Assembly (NCBI GenBank): GCA_017535435.1
Contig: JAFXTY010000045.1
Location: forward strand, 1 to 33,038
Direction: 5' to 3'
DNA: 33,038 nucleotides
Source of the DNA: Spirochaetia bacterium
GTDB lineage: Bacteria; Spirochaetota; Spirochaetia; CADAEX01
Of this stretch, positions 15,811 to 24,800 are shown piece after piece. Within the stretch, counting starts at the first letter, position 1, and every line of letters starts with the position of its first letter. The notes beneath the pieces were generated by a model. That model had not been told where the DNA came from and did not search any database. It saw only the letters and a list, made by a program, of their open reading frames with translations. The position numbers and the translations under genes are program-made.

Positions 15811-16913
15811 ACACATATTTAAAACGTCAGAAAAAAGTATCCTCTCTGCTTGCCAGGGAGGATATTTCTTTATTGGTGCTCTGCGACCGGGAGGGGATGC
15901 GTAACTGCAGCATCCGTTACCTTACTGGACATCCATCCGACAGCGTCCTCTTTATCTTTGCCGATGGCAGAACTCTGCTTTTGCCCTGGGACATCAACCT
16001 GGCCCAGATAAAGGCAACTGCAACCCAGATCAAGCCCTATAACGATTATGGCAGAACATTAGGACAGGCAGTGGCCAAGGTGCTGGAGGAGGAGATTCTG
16101 CCAGTCGGGAGCAGGGTCGAGGTGCCTGCCGAGTTGCCCTATCCTGAGTTCATGAAAATTTCTGCGGACAGCCGTTATCAGTTTGTCTGCCGGGAAGGTG
16201 GGCTGACCGCCGCTGTGGAAGATATGCGGCAGATCAAGGATGATGATGAGCTTGCCACACTGCGGAAAGCTTTTGCTATCACCGATTCTATTCTGGACAA
16301 GATTGAGGCCGCTGTACGGAAGGGGCAGTGCACCGAGACTGATATTGCCCTGCTGATTGATTGGGAGGCACGCCTTGCCGGAGCCGAGGGAACCGGATTC
16401 GAGACCCTGGCTGCGGCGATGGGCAGGAGCTATAACATACACGCATTCCCTGCCTATACTGGTGCCATTATGCCTGCCGACGGCCTTTCTATCATAGATT
16501 TCGGCGTAAAGTATGACGGCTACACCAGCGATGTCACCACCACTATAACCCGGAATCTGAATCCTGAGCAGGAGAGGATGGTGAGTGTAATAGAAGGGGC
16601 CGTGAAGGTTGCCGAAGGGCTTCTTAAGCCAGCTACTCTTACTACTGAACTGTCCGGTGCAGTGAATGATTATCTGGAGAAGAACGGGTATGTCATGCCT
16701 CACAACCTGGGACATGGAATAGGGCTCTATATACATGAGAAGCCGTTCCTCAGGGCAAAGGTGGATCCGGTCAAGCTGGAGAAAGGGATGGTGTTCACCA
16801 TAGAGCCTGGAATATATGATCCAGAGCTGGGCGGAATACGGCTGGAGAACGATTATCTGATAACCGATAAAGGGTATGAGAAGCTCACCAGGTCCCGGAT
16901 AATCCACCTGTAG
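15807..16913 (+). CDS. M24-family Xaa-Pro aminopeptidase/dipeptidase
   Basis: Cytoplasmic metallopeptidase releasing residues next to proline. 368 residues: creatinase-like N-terminal domain (about 1-130) and pita-bread catalytic domain. Metal-ligand segments are present: [16 protein letters not shown] (two Asp), [12 protein letters not shown] (His), FTIEPGIY (Glu) and GIRLENDYL (Glu). It overlaps leuS by 4 bases, so it is probably cotranscribed. The 3' end overlaps the convergent lipoprotein gene by 29 bases. Confidence 0.92.
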   Translation: MNTYLKRQKKVSSLLAREDISLLVLCDREGMRNCSIRYLTGHPSDSVLFIFADGRTLLLPWDINLAQIKATATQIKPYNDYGRTLGQAVAKVLEEEILPVGSRVEVPAELPYPEFMKISADSRYQFVCREGGLTAAVEDMRQIKDDDELATLRKAFAITDSILDKIEAAVRKGQCTETDIALLIDWEARLAGAEGTGFETLAAAMGRSYNIHAFPAYTGAIMPADGLSIIDFGVKYDGYTSDVTTTITRNLNPEQERMVSVIEGAVKVAEGLLKPATLTTELSGAVNDYLEKNGYVMPHNLGHGIGLYIHEKPFLRAKVDPVKLEKGMVFTIEPGIYDPELGGIRLENDYLITDKGYEKLTRSRIIHL

Positions 16914-17631
16914 TTCCCGATATGCAGATCCAGGTGAGCCGGTCGGAATAGACTGTGATACCTTCTCCTGTTGCCATGTTTATAAAAATGTTTTCTCCCT
17001 CTGTGATTACAAGGTCGTTGATATAACCGCCAGACTGCTCAAACTGCTGTATGCATCCCGGGGTGCCGCTGCACCAGGTGCCGGTGCCGGGGAGGGGCAG
17101 GCTCAGGGTATGGCTTTCGGCTTTCTTTATGTAGTTCATGTTGAATATGCCGTAGGAGAGGGCGTAGATTATTTTATCCCGGTTCAGTATCCAGGGGTTG
17201 CCCTCTGATTTCTCCAGAAGCTTCTGCTGGAACAATGTGAAGTTGAAGTTCTCTGAGCCTGCCCCTGCAGCCAGGGAAAAGGCTGTGCATTCTGCGCCGA
17301 AGCCTTCATCCCAGGTCATGCAGTTGTGGGCTTTCAGGTTGCCATGTACTATAAAACCGGCTGGTTTAAGTTCTCCCCATTGCCCCAGCGGATATGCCAG
17401 CACCGCAGTGATCCCTGACACTGGCACCGATGCCTTGAAGCTTTTTCCCTTTGCTGTAAACTCCCTGCGCTTGTCCACCGATGTCACCACCACACGCCAG
17501 CTGGTCACTTCCAGTGTCTGCATTTCCTCCGGCAGCTCTGGAATATGGAATGCCACCTCTGTGCTCCTGCTGTCGAACATAGAGCAGGAGGTGAGAAAAA
17601 GAGAGAGCAGGGCTGCCAATAACTTATTCAT
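16885..17631 (-). CDS. putative lipoprotein
   Basis: 248 residues with a lipoprotein signal peptide: MNKLLAALLSLFLTSCSMF, lipobox LTSC with Cys at about residue 15. The mature part is mostly beta-like with no family recognised; it contains several Cys (such as TWCSGTPGCIQQF). ATG 17631 is preferred over a further upstream ATG (17655) because GAGGAG precedes it and it gives a clean signal peptide. It lies 10 bases after the ORF6N gene stop and runs convergent to the peptidase gene. Function unknown. Confidence 0.7.
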   Translation of the reverse strand: MNKLLAALLSLFLTSCSMFDSRSTEVAFHIPELPEEMQTLEVTSWRVVVTSVDKRREFTAKGKSFKASVPVSGITAVLAYPLGQWGELKPAGFIVHGNLKAHNCMTWDEGFGAECTAFSLAAGAGSENFNFTLFQQKLLEKSEGNPWILNRDKIIYALSYGIFNMNYIKKAESHTLSLPLPGTGTWCSGTPGCIQQFEQSGGYINDLVITEGENIFINMATGEGITVYSDRLTWICISGTTGGLSGTW

Positions 17632-17641
17632 CAGGCTCTCC

Positions 17642-18205
17642 TCAAACTGTTTCAAGTACAGTTTTAATCATGCTTTTTGCATCCATCAATTGTGTGAATG
17701 CAAAGCATTTCTTGCCTAAATCTTTCAGGGAGGCTCCGACATGGTAGATTTCTCTGTTATCAAGTATCAGAAATCTATCATGCACTTTTGATGTATATTT
17801 CAAAGACAGATAATGACGCATTTTTACAAAAGCTTCCATAACTTTTATACTTATTTGAATAGCAGTTAAGCTGTGCAGTACCGCAGAAAGCATTGCAATG
17901 CCTTGTTCTGTAAATGCATAGTAAAGATATTTTGAATATTTTCCTCTACCGCTTGAAGTCAAATTTTGCGACTTCAAGTTTTCTAAGGTCGCAATTTGCG
18001 ACCTTAGACGATTTTCAACTTCATTTTGTTCTGATTTTGTAAGCTTGAACATAAACTGCTCGTGGAATCGTTCAATATTTCTTCTTACTGCCTCATTGAT
18101 TCGTTTTGTTTCCACCCCATACAACTCAGCCAAATCCCTATCCAGCATCACTTGCTGGCCACGGATAAACAGAATCTTGCTCTCGATATTCATTAATTCA
18201 TTCAT
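17642..18205 (-). CDS. ORF6N-domain DNA-binding-type protein
   Basis: 187 residues. The N-terminal ORF6N domain (about 7-95) includes LFIRGQQVMLDRDLAELYGV and RFHEQFMFKLT, followed by YYAFTEQGIAMLSAVL. The C-terminal part HDRFLILDNREIYHVGASL resembles the tail seen in related ORF6N proteins. Between them, peptide repeats (RSQIATL, LKSQNLTS) are encoded by two DNA palindromes. ORF6N proteins are usual in phages and mobile islands and often accompany type I restriction systems, as here. AGGAGG precedes the ATG. Role unknown. Confidence 0.82.
   Translation of the reverse strand: MNELMNIESKILFIRGQQVMLDRDLAELYGVETKRINEAVRRNIERFHEQFMFKLTKSEQNEVENRLRSQIATLENLKSQNLTSSGRGKYSKYLYYAFTEQGIAMLSAVLHSLTAIQISIKVMEAFVKMRHYLSLKYTSKVHDRFLILDNREIYHVGASLKDLGKKCFAFTQLMDAKSMIKTVLETV
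17952..18008 (-). repeat. two palindromes inside the ORF6N coding sequence
   Basis: Palindrome 1: CTTGAAGTC (17952-17960), 9-base loop, GACTTCAAG (17970-17978). Palindrome 2: 13-base arms 17982-17994 and 17996-18008 around a single T, containing AAGGTCGCAA/TTGCGACCTT. Both share a GTCGCAAATT-like core and encode the in-frame peptide repeat [R/K]SQ. A third copy lies at 18447-18473. Confidence 0.8.
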
Positions 18206-18305
18206 ACAAGCCTCCTATGGTTTTACTTGTATAAACATAATTTTTTTTCATTTTGATTTGAGTTTTGCTCCACAAATTTCAAAAACTTTATAATTAGTTA
18301 TTATC

Positions 18306-18381
18306 CCAGCAATAAGATACCCCTGCTCGGTGGTCCCGCTCCCTGCGGGCCGGGGATACCGCCAGGGGTATCTTTTGCTGG
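18306..18381. repeat. large imperfect hairpin between hsdR and the ORF6N gene
   Basis: Arms 18306-18325 and 18363-18381 pair over 19 bases with a single bulged T. The GC-rich loop between them contains a further CCCGC-TCCCT-GCGGG hairpin. It fills much of the 276-bp gap between hsdR and the ORF6N gene. It may stop the hsd transcript, or be a short interspersed repeat. No long T-tract follows on the minus strand. Confidence 0.65.
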
Positions 18382-18446
18382 CTTGATTATCGATATTTAG
18401 TTTTTGAGGATTTGTTTCGCACTAAGTGGAGGGGGGATTTGGTAAA

Positions 18447-18473
18447 TTGGATGTCGAAATTTGCGACCTCCAA
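18447..18473 (-). repeat. third copy of the ORF6N-type palindrome, just after hsdR
   Basis: TTGGATGTCG and CGACCTCCAA (one mismatch) around AAATTTG. Read in the hsdR frame after the stop codon it encodes WRSQISTS, close to the RSQIAT repeat in the ORF6N protein. It starts 9 bases beyond the hsdR stop codon. Confidence 0.6.
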
Positions 18474-18481
18474 TCACTAAG

Positions 18482-21400
18482 TCAGGCCTTACTGTTCTCT
18501 GGTGTTTCGGCTGCTTGGCTGTCGTCTAATTCTGATCCAAAGCCATATATACCGTCTGGTGCTTTCATCGAAGTAGAACTGATTCCAAAGAACTTCTGGA
18601 AGAACGCCTTGAATTTTTCTATTATTCGCTCCTTTATCTTAGTTCTTCTGAAAATTGAGGTTGGAGGCATCAGATTCACTATATCAGTTCCGATTGTCTT
18701 TATCTCGCCATTTTTGAAAGAGTTCTCAATGAATGTCCTGGTCTTGTCCTCATCAAGATTTTCTTCTTGTATAATCTGGACAAGCTGTTTTTCCTTTTCG
18801 TTTTCAATATAGGAATGCCAGCCTGCCATCACATCATCCATATCGTTGATTCTGGTGATAAATATCTCAATAAGCTCTTTCTTGCTTCTGAGTTCCGGTG
18901 ATGCATCAACGGCTTTCTGGATAGAGATAAGAAGTTCTTTGTCGGTGCAGTGGCTGTCATGATACTTTTTGACAAGGATGAGAATGTAATCAATATTTAT
19001 CTCAATCTGCCGGATAAGCTCTATCTCAAAGACTATGTCATCAGTTATGTCCTCTTTGTCCGTATCGTTTTTCTTGTTCCGCCATTCATCGCGCAAATCC
19101 TGATATCTGCCAAGATAGTCCTGCATATCTCTTTCGTTGATAAGTTCTTTTCCTGCAAAATCATCAAAGGAGGTCAAGAGATTACGCATACGCAGGATTG
19201 AACCGAACAAGCAGATGAAGTCTTTCTGATTCTGTTCTCCATCGATTCTAGGAGCAGTCAGAGGGAACTTGCCTGTAAGTTCGTTAATCATATCTACATA
19301 ACCAGGATGCTTCTTGCTGTTTTGGTCGATATAACCATAGTAGTAATCTTCAAATGTGTGGATAAGAACAATACCAGAGGCGTCCTTATCGCCAAACAGA
19401 GCTATTGCGTCATCAACCCGCTTCTGAAGGTTGCGGAAGCAGATAATGTTTCCAAATGTCTTGATACTGTTCAGGATACGGTTTGTCCGGCTGAACGCCT
19501 GAATAAGGCCATGCATCTTGAGGTTTTTGTCCACCCACAGGGTGTTAAGGGTTGTAGCGTCAAATCCGGTAAGGAACATATTAACTACAATCAGCAGATC
19601 AATTTGTTTGTTTTTCATTCTTAGCGAGACATCTTTATAGTAGTTCTGGAACTTGTCGCCATCGGTGGAATAGTTGGTCTTGAACATTGCGTTGTAATCT
19701 TTGATGGCATCGTCCAGAAAGTCTCTGGAAGGTTTGTCCAAGGCAGAAGTGTCTTCTGAGTTTTCCTCGTCCAGTATTCCATCGGCCTCTTCCTCATTTG
19801 CCCCATAGCTGAAAATAGTGGCAACCCTAAGCTTTTTAGTGGGGTCAGCCGCCATCTGCTTTTTGAATTCTTCATAATAAAGTTTGGCCATAGGAACAGA
19901 CGCTACAGCGAAAATGGAATTGAAACCACTTATACGCTGTTGCTGCTTTATTTCATCAACCTTGCCACGGGCTGCAGAAGCTACATCAGAAATGTTGGTC
20001 AGTGTGTTAAAGACATAGGATTTATTGCCACGGTAAGTTTTCTGGTCAAAGTGGTCGAGGATATACTGAGTCACCAACTCAATCCGCTTTGGAGCCATAA
20101 ATGCTTTTTCGCGGTCTATGTCCCATACTTCCTTATCATCGATATCATAGCCCATATCCATTGTTTTGATGTAATCAACGCGGAAAGGAAGAACATTTTT
20201 ATCATTAATTGCGTCAACAATAGTATAGGTATGCAGCTGGCCGCCGAAAGTCTGCTCTGTGGTAAAGAACTGAGGATTTTTGACCGCACCGGAATTTACA
20301 GCAAAAATAGGGGTACCTGTAAAGCCGAAAAGGTGGTACTTCTTGAAGCTTCTAATAATAGCAGCATGCATGTCGCCGAACTGTGAGCGGTGGCATTCGT
20401 CGAAGATAATCACATTATGCTTCTGGTAGACTGGATGACTTGGATTTTTCTTTATAAAAGTAGCAAGTTTCTGGATTGTTGTGATTATAATTCTGCACTC
20501 ATCTTTCTCCAGCTGCTTTTTCAGAATAGCTGTGGAAGTATTACTGTTGGCTGCTCCTTTCTCAAATTTGTCATATTCCTTCATGGTCTGATAATCAAGG
20601 TCCTTGCGGTCAACAACAAACAGCACTTTGTCGATATAAGGCAGGTTGGATGCAAGTCGGGCAGTCTTGAAGGAAGTAAGGGTTTTGCCAGAACCGGTTG
20701 TGTGCCAGATGTAGCCGCCACCCTCCACACTGCCATATTTCTTGTAATTTGTTGCTATTTCTATTCTGTTAAGGATGCGTTCTGTAGCTGTAATCTGGTA
20801 TGGGCGCATAACCATAAGCATATTTTCTGATGTGAAGATGCAATATCTGGTAAGGATGTTCAGGATAGTGTGTCTTGCAAAGAATGTTCTAGTAAAATCG
20901 ATGAGGTCTGGGATTATGGTGTTATTTGCATCTGCCCAATAGGAGGTGAACTCAAAGCTGTTGGATGTCTTGCCCTTCTTTTCTTTGCTGGATGTAGCAT
21001 CTTTTATAGCGTTAAATCTGGTTGAGTTTGAATAGTATTTTGTGTGGGTTCCATTGCTTATAACAAATATCTGTACATATTCAAAAAGGCCACAGCCAGC
21101 CCAGAAAGAGTCGCGCTGATAGCGGTTAATTTGATTAAAAGCCTCGCGGATAGCAACACCGCGCCGTTTCAGTTCAATATGGACCAGTGGCAGGCCGTTT
21201 ACAAGGATAGTCACATCATAGCGGTTATCATGCTTTGCCCCTTCCTCCTGGCTTACTTTATATTGATTGATAACCTGCAGTTTATTGTTGTGTATATTCT
21301 TTTTATCTATAAGTGAAATGTTTTTTGATGACCCGTCATCCCTCTTAAGGACTTTTACGAAATCCTCTTGGATAGTACGGGATTTTTCTACAATCTGTTC

Positions 21401-21676
21401 ATTTGGGTTAGCTATAAATGTGGAAAAGAAAGATTTCCATTCTGAATCGGAGAAAGTGTAATTGTTCAATTCAGAAAGCTTGTTACGCAGGTTGATTATT
21501 AAATCTGATTCAGTGTGAATATTCAGGTACTCATAACCCTGCTCTGTGAGCATCTTAATGAACTCTTTCTCAAGCTCAGCCTCGCTCTGATAGCTTCCAG
21601 ATTTGGTCTTCACCGGCTCGTATTTTGTTATGACTGTATCTTCTGTAGTCTGAGCTACGATGTTGAAATAAGGCAT
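18482..21676 (-). CDS. hsdR: type I restriction enzyme R subunit (HsdR)
   Basis: 1064-residue motor and nuclease subunit that translocates and cuts unmodified DNA. N-terminal PD-(D/E)XK nuclease: D154 in RYDVTILVNG and E168-x-K170 in HIELKRRG. Superfamily 2 helicase: Walker A TTGSGKT (326-332), DECH box (426-429), GFTGTPIF, and later FSRTNRIL as motif VI. Full length, no internal break. Starts one base after the hsdS stop codon, so translation is coupled. Base composition is AT-richer than the flanking housekeeping genes, consistent with transfer. Confidence 0.95.
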   Translation of the reverse strand: MPYFNIVAQTTEDTVITKYEPVKTKSGSYQSEAELEKEFIKMLTEQGYEYLNIHTESDLIINLRNKLSELNNYTFSDSEWKSFFSTFIANPNEQIVEKSRTIQEDFVKVLKRDDGSSKNISLIDKKNIHNNKLQVINQYKVSQEEGAKHDNRYDVTILVNGLPLVHIELKRRGVAIREAFNQINRYQRDSFWAGCGLFEYVQIFVISNGTHTKYYSNSTRFNAIKDATSSKEKKGKTSNSFEFTSYWADANNTIIPDLIDFTRTFFARHTILNILTRYCIFTSENMLMVMRPYQITATERILNRIEIATNYKKYGSVEGGGYIWHTTGSGKTLTSFKTARLASNLPYIDKVLFVVDRKDLDYQTMKEYDKFEKGAANSNTSTAILKKQLEKDECRIIITTIQKLATFIKKNPSHPVYQKHNVIIFDECHRSQFGDMHAAIIRSFKKYHLFGFTGTPIFAVNSGAVKNPQFFTTEQTFGGQLHTYTIVDAINDKNVLPFRVDYIKTMDMGYDIDDKEVWDIDREKAFMAPKRIELVTQYILDHFDQKTYRGNKSYVFNTLTNISDVASAARGKVDEIKQQQRISGFNSIFAVASVPMAKLYYEEFKKQMAADPTKKLRVATIFSYGANEEEADGILDEENSEDTSALDKPSRDFLDDAIKDYNAMFKTNYSTDGDKFQNYYKDVSLRMKNKQIDLLIVVNMFLTGFDATTLNTLWVDKNLKMHGLIQAFSRTNRILNSIKTFGNIICFRNLQKRVDDAIALFGDKDASGIVLIHTFEDYYYGYIDQNSKKHPGYVDMINELTGKFPLTAPRIDGEQNQKDFICLFGSILRMRNLLTSFDDFAGKELINERDMQDYLGRYQDLRDEWRNKKNDTDKEDITDDIVFEIELIRQIEINIDYILILVKKYHDSHCTDKELLISIQKAVDASPELRSKKELIEIFITRINDMDDVMAGWHSYIENEKEKQLVQIIQEENLDEDKTRTFIENSFKNGEIKTIGTDIVNLMPPTSIFRRTKIKERIIEKFKAFFQKFFGISSTSMKAPDGIYGFGSELDDSQAAETPENSKA

Positions 21677-21677
21677 A

Positions 21678-22247
21678 TTATGCTCCTGCTTCTTTAAAAT
21701 TTAATAGTTTATCCCGATAGTATTCATACTGCTGCTTTCTTGCTGTAAGCTCTGCTGTAAGCTCTGTAAAATTGTCTAAAATGTGAACTATTTCACGTTG
21801 AACATCTAGTGGAGGAACGGGAATCTTGATTCTAGCCATAACATTGCTCATTAATTTAGGATTTCCCATGCCACTATTTACATGTTTTGACGCCTCAATT
21901 TGTAAAAAATAGAAAGCATATTTGGCTAAAATTTTAGGGTAGATTATTTTTAGTAATCCACAAACATTGGTAACACTAAATTTTCCTTTTCTATAAAAAA
22001 CTGATCCCGCATTAGCTCCATCAGTAGTCCAAGTAAGGAATTCTCCATCATAGTCAAATGTAGAAATTCTACCGAGCTCTCCGTTGTTTTCTGTTTGGGA
22101 AGAATAAACCGGAAAAATACCTGAATTATTTTTAATATAATCTTTTGATATTACACGTCCTCGAGAAATACTACATAATTCATCTATTCTTCTGTACTCC
22201 ACACCATCAGGACATAGTTCTGCAATCAGTGATTCGAGTTTACTCAT
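21678..22247 (-). CDS. hsdS: type I restriction specificity subunit (HsdS), half-size
   Basis: 189 residues, about half of a normal HsdS (around 400). It has one target-recognition domain (about 17-140) and one conserved helical region (about 145-185, with [20 protein letters not shown] and [11 protein letters not shown]). The ATG at 22247 gives the usual [18 protein letters not shown] start and has GGAGAAAAG ahead of it; an in-frame start at 22274 inside hsdM is less likely. It overlaps hsdM by 8 bases. Half-size S subunits can dimerise and read a symmetric split site. It is the most AT-rich gene of the block. Confidence 0.88.
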   Translation of the reverse strand: MSKLESLIAELCPDGVEYRRIDELCSISRGRVISKDYIKNNSGIFPVYSSQTENNGELGRISTFDYDGEFLTWTTDGANAGSVFYRKGKFSVTNVCGLLKIIYPKILAKYAFYFLQIEASKHVNSGMGNPKLMSNVMARIKIPVPPLDVQREIVHILDNFTELTAELTARKQQYEYYRDKLLNFKEAGA

Positions 22248-23817
22248 TAATCTTTTCTCCCTCGATATCAGCAATAATCTTATCGATTTCTTCTCTGAGA
22301 ACTTGTTCCCGGGCTACAATTTCCTTGATTTCTGCATTCAGCTTGGTTATATTAATTATTTCCCTGGTATCTTCGGCTTCAACATAAGTTGATACTGATA
22401 AATTATAGTCATTCTTGGCTATTTCCTCATAAGGTACTAGTTTGGCAAAATGAGGAATGTCAATGCGGTTTGCAAATGTCTCGACTATCTTCTTGATATT
22501 TTCTTGGGTCAGTTTGTTATTGTTAGTAACTTTTATGCATTCATTTGTTGCATCAATAAAGAGTGTCTTGTTATCATTTTTACCCCTCTTCATCACCATA
22601 ATGCAGGTCGCAATAGATGTACCAAAGAACAAGTTGCTTGGCAACTGAATGATGCAGTCAATAAAGTTGTTATCGACAAGATACTTTCTGATTTTCTGCT
22701 CTGCACCGCCCCGGTACATTATGCCAGGGAAACAGACAATCGCTGCAGTACCATTTGGTGCAAGCCAAGCCAGACTATGCATAATGAATGCCATATCTGC
22801 CTTGCTCTTGGGTGCCAGCACGCCGGCCGGGGAAAATCTTGGATCGTTGATTAAAAGGGGATTTTCGTCTCCAGCCCATTTGATAGAATAGGGCGGATTG
22901 GAAACAATCAGCTCAAAGGGTTCATCGTCCCAATGCTGAGGTGATATAAGGGTGTCATCACAGGCAATGTCGAATTTCTCAAATCCAACATCATGAAGGA
23001 ACATGTTGATTCGGCACAGGTTATATGTGGTGATATTTATTTCCTGGCCGAAGAAACCATTCTTTATTTTATCCCTGCCCAGCACTTTCTCTGCTTTGAG
23101 CAGAAGTGAGCCAGAGCCACAGGCCGGGTCATATACTTTGTTTATCTCTGTTTTTCCTACAGTACCAAGTCTGGTCAACAGTTCTGAAACATCGGCAGGT
23201 GTAAAGAATTCACCTCCTGATTTTCCTGCATTGCTGGCATACATGGTCATCAGGTATTCATAGGCATCGCCAAAAGCATCTATATCGTGATTTTTTACAT
23301 CGCCTAGGTTCATCTCAGCTACACCATTAAGCAACTTTACCAGTTTATCGTTTCTTTTGGCTACAGTTGAACCTAATTTGTTGCTGTTTACATCAAAATC
23401 GTCAAAAAGGCCAGCAAAATCACTTTCGGACTGACTTCCTTTTGCAGATTCCTCTATATGCTTGAAAACACGCTCTAATGTTTCATTAAGGTTATCATCA
23501 GCAGATGCTCTTTTTCTGACATTGCAGAAAAGTTCACTTGGAGTAATGAAGAATCCCTTCTCTTCTACTAATGTATCTTTTGCTTCTTGAGCTTCTTCAT
23601 CTGACAGTGTTGCATAGTCAAATCCGGTATTCCCTGATTTCTTCTCGCTCTGATTTACATAATTGGTAAGATTTTCTGAAATGTATCTATAAAACATGGT
23701 TCCAAGGACATAATTCTTGAAATCCCAGCCATCTACTGCTCCACGGAGTTCATCAGCAATAGCCCAGATGGCCCTATGGAGTTCTTCTCGTTCCTGTTCT
23801 TTCTTTGTATCTGCCAT
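22240..23817 (-). CDS. hsdM: type I restriction-modification DNA methyltransferase (HsdM)
   Basis: 525-residue N6-adenine methyltransferase. HsdM N-terminal helical domain (about 10-160, including [17 protein letters not shown]), SAM-binding motif DPACGSGS (230-237) and catalytic NPPY (307-310). First gene of hsdM-hsdS-hsdR. No Shine-Dalgarno; a TATAAT box ends six bases before the ATG, suggesting a leaderless transcript. Confidence 0.95.
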   Translation of the reverse strand: MADTKKEQEREELHRAIWAIADELRGAVDGWDFKNYVLGTMFYRYISENLTNYVNQSEKKSGNTGFDYATLSDEEAQEAKDTLVEEKGFFITPSELFCNVRKRASADDNLNETLERVFKHIEESAKGSQSESDFAGLFDDFDVNSNKLGSTVAKRNDKLVKLLNGVAEMNLGDVKNHDIDAFGDAYEYLMTMYASNAGKSGGEFFTPADVSELLTRLGTVGKTEINKVYDPACGSGSLLLKAEKVLGRDKIKNGFFGQEINITTYNLCRINMFLHDVGFEKFDIACDDTLISPQHWDDEPFELIVSNPPYSIKWAGDENPLLINDPRFSPAGVLAPKSKADMAFIMHSLAWLAPNGTAAIVCFPGIMYRGGAEQKIRKYLVDNNFIDCIIQLPSNLFFGTSIATCIMVMKRGKNDNKTLFIDATNECIKVTNNNKLTQENIKKIVETFANRIDIPHFAKLVPYEEIAKNDYNLSVSTYVEAEDTREIINITKLNAEIKEIVAREQVLREEIDKIIADIEGEKINE

Positions 23818-23823
23818 ATTAAT

Positions 23824-23829
23824 ATTATA
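23824..23829 (-). promoter_or_regulatory. -10 box of the hsd operon, likely leaderless
   Basis: Perfect TATAAT on the minus strand followed by six bases and the hsdM ATG. The -35 region is poor (TTGTAG at a spacing of 18). Confidence 0.5.
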
Positions 23830-23896
23830 TATCTATTTTTTTTAATACTACAAGGAAAAAGATTGATTTTTGTTATGGAAGGGATAGGCCTGTGGA

Positions 23897-24436
23897 CTAG
23901 ATGGAATTTTGTTCCGCTCTGAGCCGCTTCTTCAGCAGGGTGCGCATCTCCTTGAATATGTCGTGGAAGGCGGGGGTGCGGTAGTCGGCGTAGGTCCAGG
24001 GGAGGGTCTGGTACTCCTTGTTCACATACATCAGGGTGACTTCGCCATAGATGCCCTTTTGCAGTGGTATCCGGTGCACGTTGTTCTTGGTGGTGGCCAG
24101 AATCAGGGAGCTCAGGCTCAGAAGCCCGGGATCCAGGTTTATCTTCCGGTTCCCATCGGCGGCGAACTTTTCCTCAAGCTCATTGGTGCGTATCTTGATG
24201 TCAGGCAGCTGGTCGGGGCTCACCAGGTTCAGGAAGGAGTAGAAAAAGCGTTTTATGCCGTTTCCCATCTCCGGCACATAGTAGTCGGTGAAGGTGAAGT
24301 CGAACTCCTGGCTCTCGTAGTCTATGGGGCCGAACTCATCCACCAGGATGTGGCGAAGCTCCTCTTTCCTCCCTGGAAGGGTGGAGAGTACTCCCATGAT
24401 CAGCTTGTTCTTTGCAAATGGCTCAATTGCTCCCAT
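23897..24436 (-). CDS. DUF4416 family protein
   Basis: 179 residues. Recognised by MGAIEPFAKNKLIMGVLST, VDEFGPIDYESQEFDFTFTD, YYVPEMG, INLDPGLLSL, LATTKNNVHRIPL, KGIYGEVTLMY and LPWTYADYRTP, all features of this domain family, which is common in spirochaetes and some other anaerobes. Function unknown. No Shine-Dalgarno; the ATG lies six bases after a TATTCT box in a symmetric divergent promoter shared with the TIGR04076 gene. Confidence 0.88.
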   Translation of the reverse strand: MGAIEPFAKNKLIMGVLSTLPGRKEELRHILVDEFGPIDYESQEFDFTFTDYYVPEMGNGIKRFFYSFLNLVSPDQLPDIKIRTNELEEKFAADGNRKINLDPGLLSLSSLILATTKNNVHRIPLQKGIYGEVTLMYVNKEYQTLPWTYADYRTPAFHDIFKEMRTLLKKRLRAEQNSI

Positions 24437-24442
24437 ATTTTA

Positions 24443-24494
24443 AGAATATTAGTTAATCTCTTTTGTTGCAAGTCTATGCAAGTATTGATATAAT
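24443..24494. promoter_or_regulatory. mirror-symmetric divergent promoter with a shared -35 box
   Basis: The self-complementary TTGCAA (24466-24471) serves as -35 in both directions. Minus strand: 17-base spacer, TATTCT (24448-24443), 6 bases, ATG at 24436. Plus strand: 17-base spacer, TATAAT (24489-24494), 6 bases, GTG at 24501. Both start codons lie exactly where transcription should begin and neither has a Shine-Dalgarno. The two promoters would compete for one polymerase site. Confidence 0.6.
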
Positions 24495-24500
24495 ATATAT

Positions 24501-24800
24501 GTGAAAGATGTACGGATCACTGTGATGCGCATAACTTCCTACCCCGATCTGATTGCCAGGTTTGAGAATCCCATAGAGCACACCTGCGACATGAAAGAGG
24601 GTATGGTTTTCATCGCCAAGGGCGGGGATCGCCCGGTTGGATTCTGCGACAGCGCATGGGATTCTGTTCTCCCGTTTGTGAAGGAACTTGCATCTGGCGG
24701 CGGGAATTTCTATGACGGCTGGATGAAGAATCCTGGTTCTGCCATGATCTCGTGCAACGACGGTTTCCGTCCTGTAAGCTTTTTATTGGAGGCTGTATGA
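24501..24800 (+). CDS. TIGR04076 family protein
   Basis: 99 residues matching this small uncharacterised family: VRITVMRI at the start, PVGFCDSAWDSVLPFVKEL in the middle, and ISCNDGFRPVSFLLEAV at the end. Conserved Cys in HTCDM, GFCD and SCND might bind a metal or a cluster. Start is GTG with no Shine-Dalgarno, next to a well-placed -10 box. Its stop overlaps the next start (ATGA); first gene of a five-gene signalling operon. Confidence 0.75.
   Translation: MKDVRITVMRITSYPDLIARFENPIEHTCDMKEGMVFIAKGGDRPVGFCDSAWDSVLPFVKELASGGGNFYDGWMKNPGSAMISCNDGFRPVSFLLEAV

Noticed and set aside
16059-16907. 282-codon open frame opposite the M24 peptidase gene
   Set aside because: The plus-strand peptidase has all metal ligands; the opposite frame has no recognisable protein features.
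18436-18484. Read-through or selenocysteine at the hsdR stop TGA, extending the frame to the next TAG
   Set aside because: The extension is short and made of the palindromic repeat, no conserved C-terminus is expected there, and no SECIS-like element is apparent.
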